This document shows positions 60,990-64,000 of a stretch of DNA of 64,000 nt, piece after piece. Origin of the DNA: Humulus lupulus (lineage: Eukaryota; Streptophyta; Magnoliopsida; Rosales; Cannabaceae); contig NC_084795.1 in assembly GCF_963169125.1 (NCBI RefSeq), forward strand, positions 278,018,122 through 278,082,121, in the 5' to 3' direction. Position numbers and translations under genes: made by a program. Every line of letters starts with the position of its first letter. The stretch's first letter is position 1. Below the pieces are notes generated by a model. It was not told the DNA's origin. It did no database searches and saw only the letters and a list, made by a program, of their open reading frames with translations.

Positions 60990-61735
60990 GGAGAATGGAG
61001 GTGGGGGCATGTGGGGGCACATGCCCCCACTCAATATTTAGATTTTTTTTTTTTTAAATAAGGTTTGAACCCACCCCAAACATACACACATAAATTATAG
61101 TGATGTCAAATAAATAATTTTGTCTACTTTGTATATAAGTGAAAAAAAAACATTATATACATGTACAATACATATATATAAGTAGAATTTAGTTTTTGGT
61201 GTAAAAACAAAAACTTTGATAAATTAATATTATTATATGTTGGTATAAAGTTGAACTATTGGATAGTTCAAAATAAAAAAAAATATCACCTAATTTTGTT
61301 GTTTCTTCTTATTTAGTGCTTATTCTTTTTCAATAATTATTTATATTTATCTAATTTTTAATGACTTATTTTTTTTAGGAAATAATTATACTCATATTTA
61401 AATTTATATATATATATTTTTTAGAAATTTTGAATTATTTACGATGTCGAAATCACAGTTCAAATATTTTTTTGAACTCGTGTATAAAAAAACATACACG
61501 TGTGCAACATAAATGTTTGAACCTTGTTTTCGGTACCTTAAATTATTGAGAATTTCCCGAAAATTGGTGTGAGGCATGTTATGACTAAAATGTACACAAT
61601 CATATTAAGATAATTAATATTCTAATTATCTACATACTAAAAATATAAATAGTACACTGATAACCCTTTTAGGGGGAATTTGTCGTAAATTTTTTTTTGC
61701 CCCCATTGTACTTTGTGGTTGGCTCCACCGCTGTT
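60990..61735 (-). mobile_element. Unclassified non-autonomous element, copy 1 (inverted)
   Basis: Read on the minus strand it runs from cagcggtggagccaacc to the hairpin end gagtgggggcacatgccccc. It is homologous end to end with the copy at 61954-62680. The interior includes a piece of hairpin family 1. The left end has an extra gtgggggcat unit. Confidence 0.65.
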
Positions 61736-61953
61736 TGCATTTGTATTTTTCATACCTCTTGATTATCATGTGCAATACGTAGTGTCCACCGAGGCCTAAT
61801 TATATATAGTCCTCAAGTCTTTATTAGCAGGAATCTCTATATTTTTGTTTAAGGTAACAACATATTTGAAATAATATATTTGATATTTTTTCGTTCTAAA
61901 TTAATTAATGTTGGTATATTTGATATTTTCATCTATTAATGTATCTCTAAGCA

Positions 61954-62680
61954 GTGGTGGAGCCAGCCACAAATTACAATGGGGGCAAAAAAAAAATTTG
62001 ATGTTATAAAAAATATTGAGAAATTCCCCTATAAAAAGGATTATTGGTGTACCATGTAGATAATTAGAATCTTAATTGTTTTTATATGATTGTATATATT
62101 GTAGACACAACATACATCACACAAATTTTTTAGAAATTATGAATAATATAAGGTACCGAAAACATGTTTCAAACATTTATATTAACACATGTATTTTTTT
62201 TTTATACACGAGTGCAACAAAATATTTGAACCGTAATTTCGACACCATAAATAATTCAAAATTTCCAAAAAAAGAATATATTAAATAGGAGTATAATTAT
62301 TTCCTAAAAAAATAAGTCATTAGAGATTAAATGTAAATAAATATTAAAAATGAAGAAGCACTAAATAAGAAGAAACAACAAAATTAGGAGATATTTTTTT
62401 TTATTATTTTGAATTGTCTCATAATTCAACTTTATATCAATATATAATAATATTGATTGATCAAAGTTTTTCTTTGTATACCAAAAACCAAAATACTTAT
62501 ATATATATGTATTGTACATATATATAATATATTTTTTAACTTATATGCAAAGTAGACAAAATTATTTATTTGACCCCACAATAATTTATGTGTATGTTTC
62601 ATAATGGGTTCAAATTCCACTTTAAAAAAAATTGTAAGAGTTGAGTGGGGGCACATGCCCCCACCTCCCTCCATCCATGG
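61954..62680 (+). mobile_element. Unclassified non-autonomous element, copy 2
   Basis: It starts agcagtggtggagccagcc and ends gagtgggggcacatgccccc plus acctccctccatccatgg. It contains no ORF of note. Together with copy 1 it forms a ~0.7-kb inverted repeat separated by about 220 bp. Confidence 0.65.
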
Positions 62681-62927
62681 TTATATTTTGAGAGAAAAAG
62701 AGAGAGAGTCCATGGCGCATTTCATAAATATATATATGTGTTTATATAGAGATAGAGAGGAGATAAGCGAAATTAAAATCACAAATCAACTAAATAAACG
62801 TTCATAATAGATCATTTGGAACACATCCTTGAAACAAACTTAAAAATTCAAGTTACATCCATACAAAAATTACAAACAAGCAAACTTAAAATCTAGTTAC
62901 TACTACTCAATATTACTACAAATAATA

Positions 62928-63215
62928 CTACACACTATACTTCACATTAGCCACGAAGAAACCTTTAAAGGCTGCCACTGCAAAGCCAACCACCATGAGC
63001 CATGGACCGATGCCTCCGTTCTCTCCACCGGCTCCATTCACCACAATCTCAGCTGGAACATTCTCGTTTACGCCCGCTCCATTCACCCCAACCTCAGCTG
63101 GAACTAGCTCCGGGGCGTTGGATGATTTGGCTACCGCATTCGGAGGCTCACGATACTCAGCACTCTGACTTGGGAAGTGGGTTTTTCTTGGCATGGCCAC
63201 TTGATTTGGAGTCAT
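62928..63215 (-). CDS. Small predicted single-pass membrane protein, tandem copy 1
   Basis: 95 aa from the ATG at 63215. The N-terminal half is polar. Two imperfect repeats, VPAEVGVNGAG (38-48) and VPAEIVVNGAG (53-63), are followed by a Gly/Asn hinge. A C-terminal hydrophobic segment (about 72-90, WLMVVGFAVAAFKGFFVA) contains one Lys, and a short tail follows. There is no signal peptide, so it could be a C-tail-anchored protein. I do not recognise the family. The frame is open further upstream to 63431, but that part is simply hairpin-repeat sequence. A TA-rich TATA-like run (plus 63290-63303) lies between the hairpin repeat and the start. The coding copy next door is well conserved except at its start. 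Confidence 0.6.
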   Translation of the reverse strand: MTPNQVAMPRKTHFPSQSAEYREPPNAVAKSSNAPELVPAEVGVNGAGVNENVPAEIVVNGAGGENGGIGPWLMVVGFAVAAFKGFFVANVKYSV

Positions 63216-63304
63216 TTTTGGTCTCTGAACATTTTTTTTTGTTTGTTTGAAAGAAGATGGCAGAAAAGAGAGTAACGGGAGTTTAAGCATGTATATATAT
63301 ATGG

Positions 63305-63400
63305 TTGAGTGGGGGCACATGCCCCCACCACCCTCCGTCCATGGTTGAGAATTAAGAGTTGAGTGGGGGCACATGCCCCCACCTCCCTCCATCCATGGTA
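63305..63400. promoter_or_regulatory. Two hairpin motifs GTGGGGGCA-CA-TGCCCCCAC upstream of the small gene
   Basis: Nine-base perfect inverted arms around a CA centre, at about 63309-63328 and 63363-63382. Each is followed by a ccctcc(a/g)tccatgg tail. The nearer copy lies about 90 bp upstream of the start codon at 63215. The same motif ends the element at 61954-62680, so the upstream region appears transposon-derived. A role in expression is inference. Confidence 0.45.
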
Positions 63401-63647
63401 ACATTTTGAGAGAAAAAGAGAGAGAGTCCATGGTGCATTTCAGAAATAAATATATATGTATTTATATAGAGATAAAGAGGAGATAAGCGAAATTAAAATC
63501 ACAAATCAACTAAATAAACGTTCATAATAGATCATTTAGAACACACCCTTGAAACAAACTTAAAAATTCAAGTTACATCCAAACAAAAATTACAAACAAG
63601 CAAACTTAAAATCTAGTTACTACAACTCAATATTACTACTAATAATA

Positions 63648-63935
63648 CTACACCCTATACTTCACCTTAGCCACAAAGAAACCTTTAATGGCTGCCACTG
63701 CAAAGCCAACCACCATGAGCCATGGACTGATGCCTCCGTTCGCTCCAGCGGCTCCATTCACCACAATCTCAGCTGGAACATTCTCGTTTTCGCCCGCTCC
63801 ATTCACCCCAACCTCAGCTGGAACTAGCTCCGGGGAATTGGATGATTTGGCTACTGCATTCAGAGGCTCACAATACTCAGCACTCTGACTAGCGAAGTTA
63901 GTTTTTCTTAGCATGGCCACTTAATTTGGAGCCAT
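63648..63935 (-). pseudogene. Small membrane protein gene, tandem copy 2, stop at codon 5
   Basis: It is collinear with copy 1 over the whole frame, with the same VPAE repeats and the hydrophobic C-terminus (WLMVVGFAVAAIKGFFVA). The equivalent start codon (63935) reads Met-Ala-Pro-Asn-stop, because the Gln codon CAA became TAA. The next ATG (63914) would give 88 aa lacking only the extreme N-terminus, so the gene may still make a protein. I call it a probable pseudogene or a shifted-start allele. Confidence 0.55.
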
Positions 63936-64000
63936 TTTTGGTCTCTGAACTTTTTTTTTTTTTTTTTTGAAAGAAGATGGCAAAAATGAGAGTAATGGGT

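Larger units (their letters stand above)
62641..64000. repeat. 718-bp tandem duplication carrying a small gene
   Basis: Unit 1 is 62641-63358. Unit 2 starts at 63359 and is cut by the window edge. Both begin with the hairpin string ttgagtgggggcacatgccc, then a GA-rich patch, then the gene on the minus strand. A further hairpin string is at 63305. Confidence 0.85.

Noticed and set aside
62928..63431. Longer 167-codon version of the small membrane protein
   Set aside because: The upstream part (MEGGGGMCPHS repeats) is translated hairpin-repeat DNA. The second copy does not conserve the extension, and the ATG at 63215 aligns with copy 2.

Overview
This window is plant nuclear DNA. It is strongly AT-rich, its genes have GT-AG introns, and it is crowded with LTR retrotransposons, solo LTRs and foldback MITE-like elements. 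The genes are dicot-like: SABATH methyltransferases and RDR1-type RNA-dependent RNA polymerases. The sequence alone does not let me name a species.

Layout. 0.9-7.4 kb: a three-exon SABATH methyltransferase gene (+), a decayed second SABATH 3' end, and a remnant of an RDR1 3' flank. A 2.24 kb solo LTR with a perfect 5-bp target-site duplication (TSD) interrupts this block. 7.4-8.35 kb: a retroelement fragment. 8.35-12.5 kb: AT-rich spacer with MITEs. 12.5-17.7 kb: a second copy of the first block. Its SABATH protein differs at only 6 of 373 residues, and it carries its own later insertions (a foldback MITE and an 846-bp solo LTR). 17.7-24.3 kb and 27.3-32.1 kb: two intact four-coding-exon RDR1 paralogues on the minus strand, 1135 and 1121 aa, both with the DLDGD catalytic motif. 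32.5-37.0 kb: a ~1.3-kb direct duplication flanking Ty1/copia and organelle-like debris. 38.06-38.54 kb: a broken last exon of a third RDR1.

38.8-51.4 kb is a nested stack of Ty3/gypsy chromovirus (Tekay-like) elements. A minus-strand element keeps gag-protease-RT-RNaseH-integrase-chromodomain sequence, interrupted by stops. Its 5' LTR is split by another LTR with its own TSD, and it abuts the 3' end of a related plus-strand element. A decayed copia pol follows (51.4-52.5 kb). 53-57 kb holds large terminal-inverted-repeat elements, one carrying a cluster of GTAACTGGTTAC-type palindromes. 56.9-58.6 kb is a solo LTR inside another solo LTR of the same family. 59.7-60.85 kb (minus) is a decayed endogenous pararetrovirus fragment with two zinc-finger patterns. 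61-62.7 kb has two inverted copies of an unclassified element. 62.6-64 kb starts a tandem array of a small, predicted single-pass membrane protein gene; the second copy has a stop at codon 5.

Functional reading. RDR1 makes double-stranded RNA in antiviral and transposon silencing and is salicylate-responsive in studied plants. SABATH enzymes methylate carboxyl groups of small acids, including hormones in some clades. The two families lie side by side and expanded partly by the same tandem duplications, as the shared RDR1 3' flank beside both SABATH copies shows. Whether they work together is not shown by the sequence.
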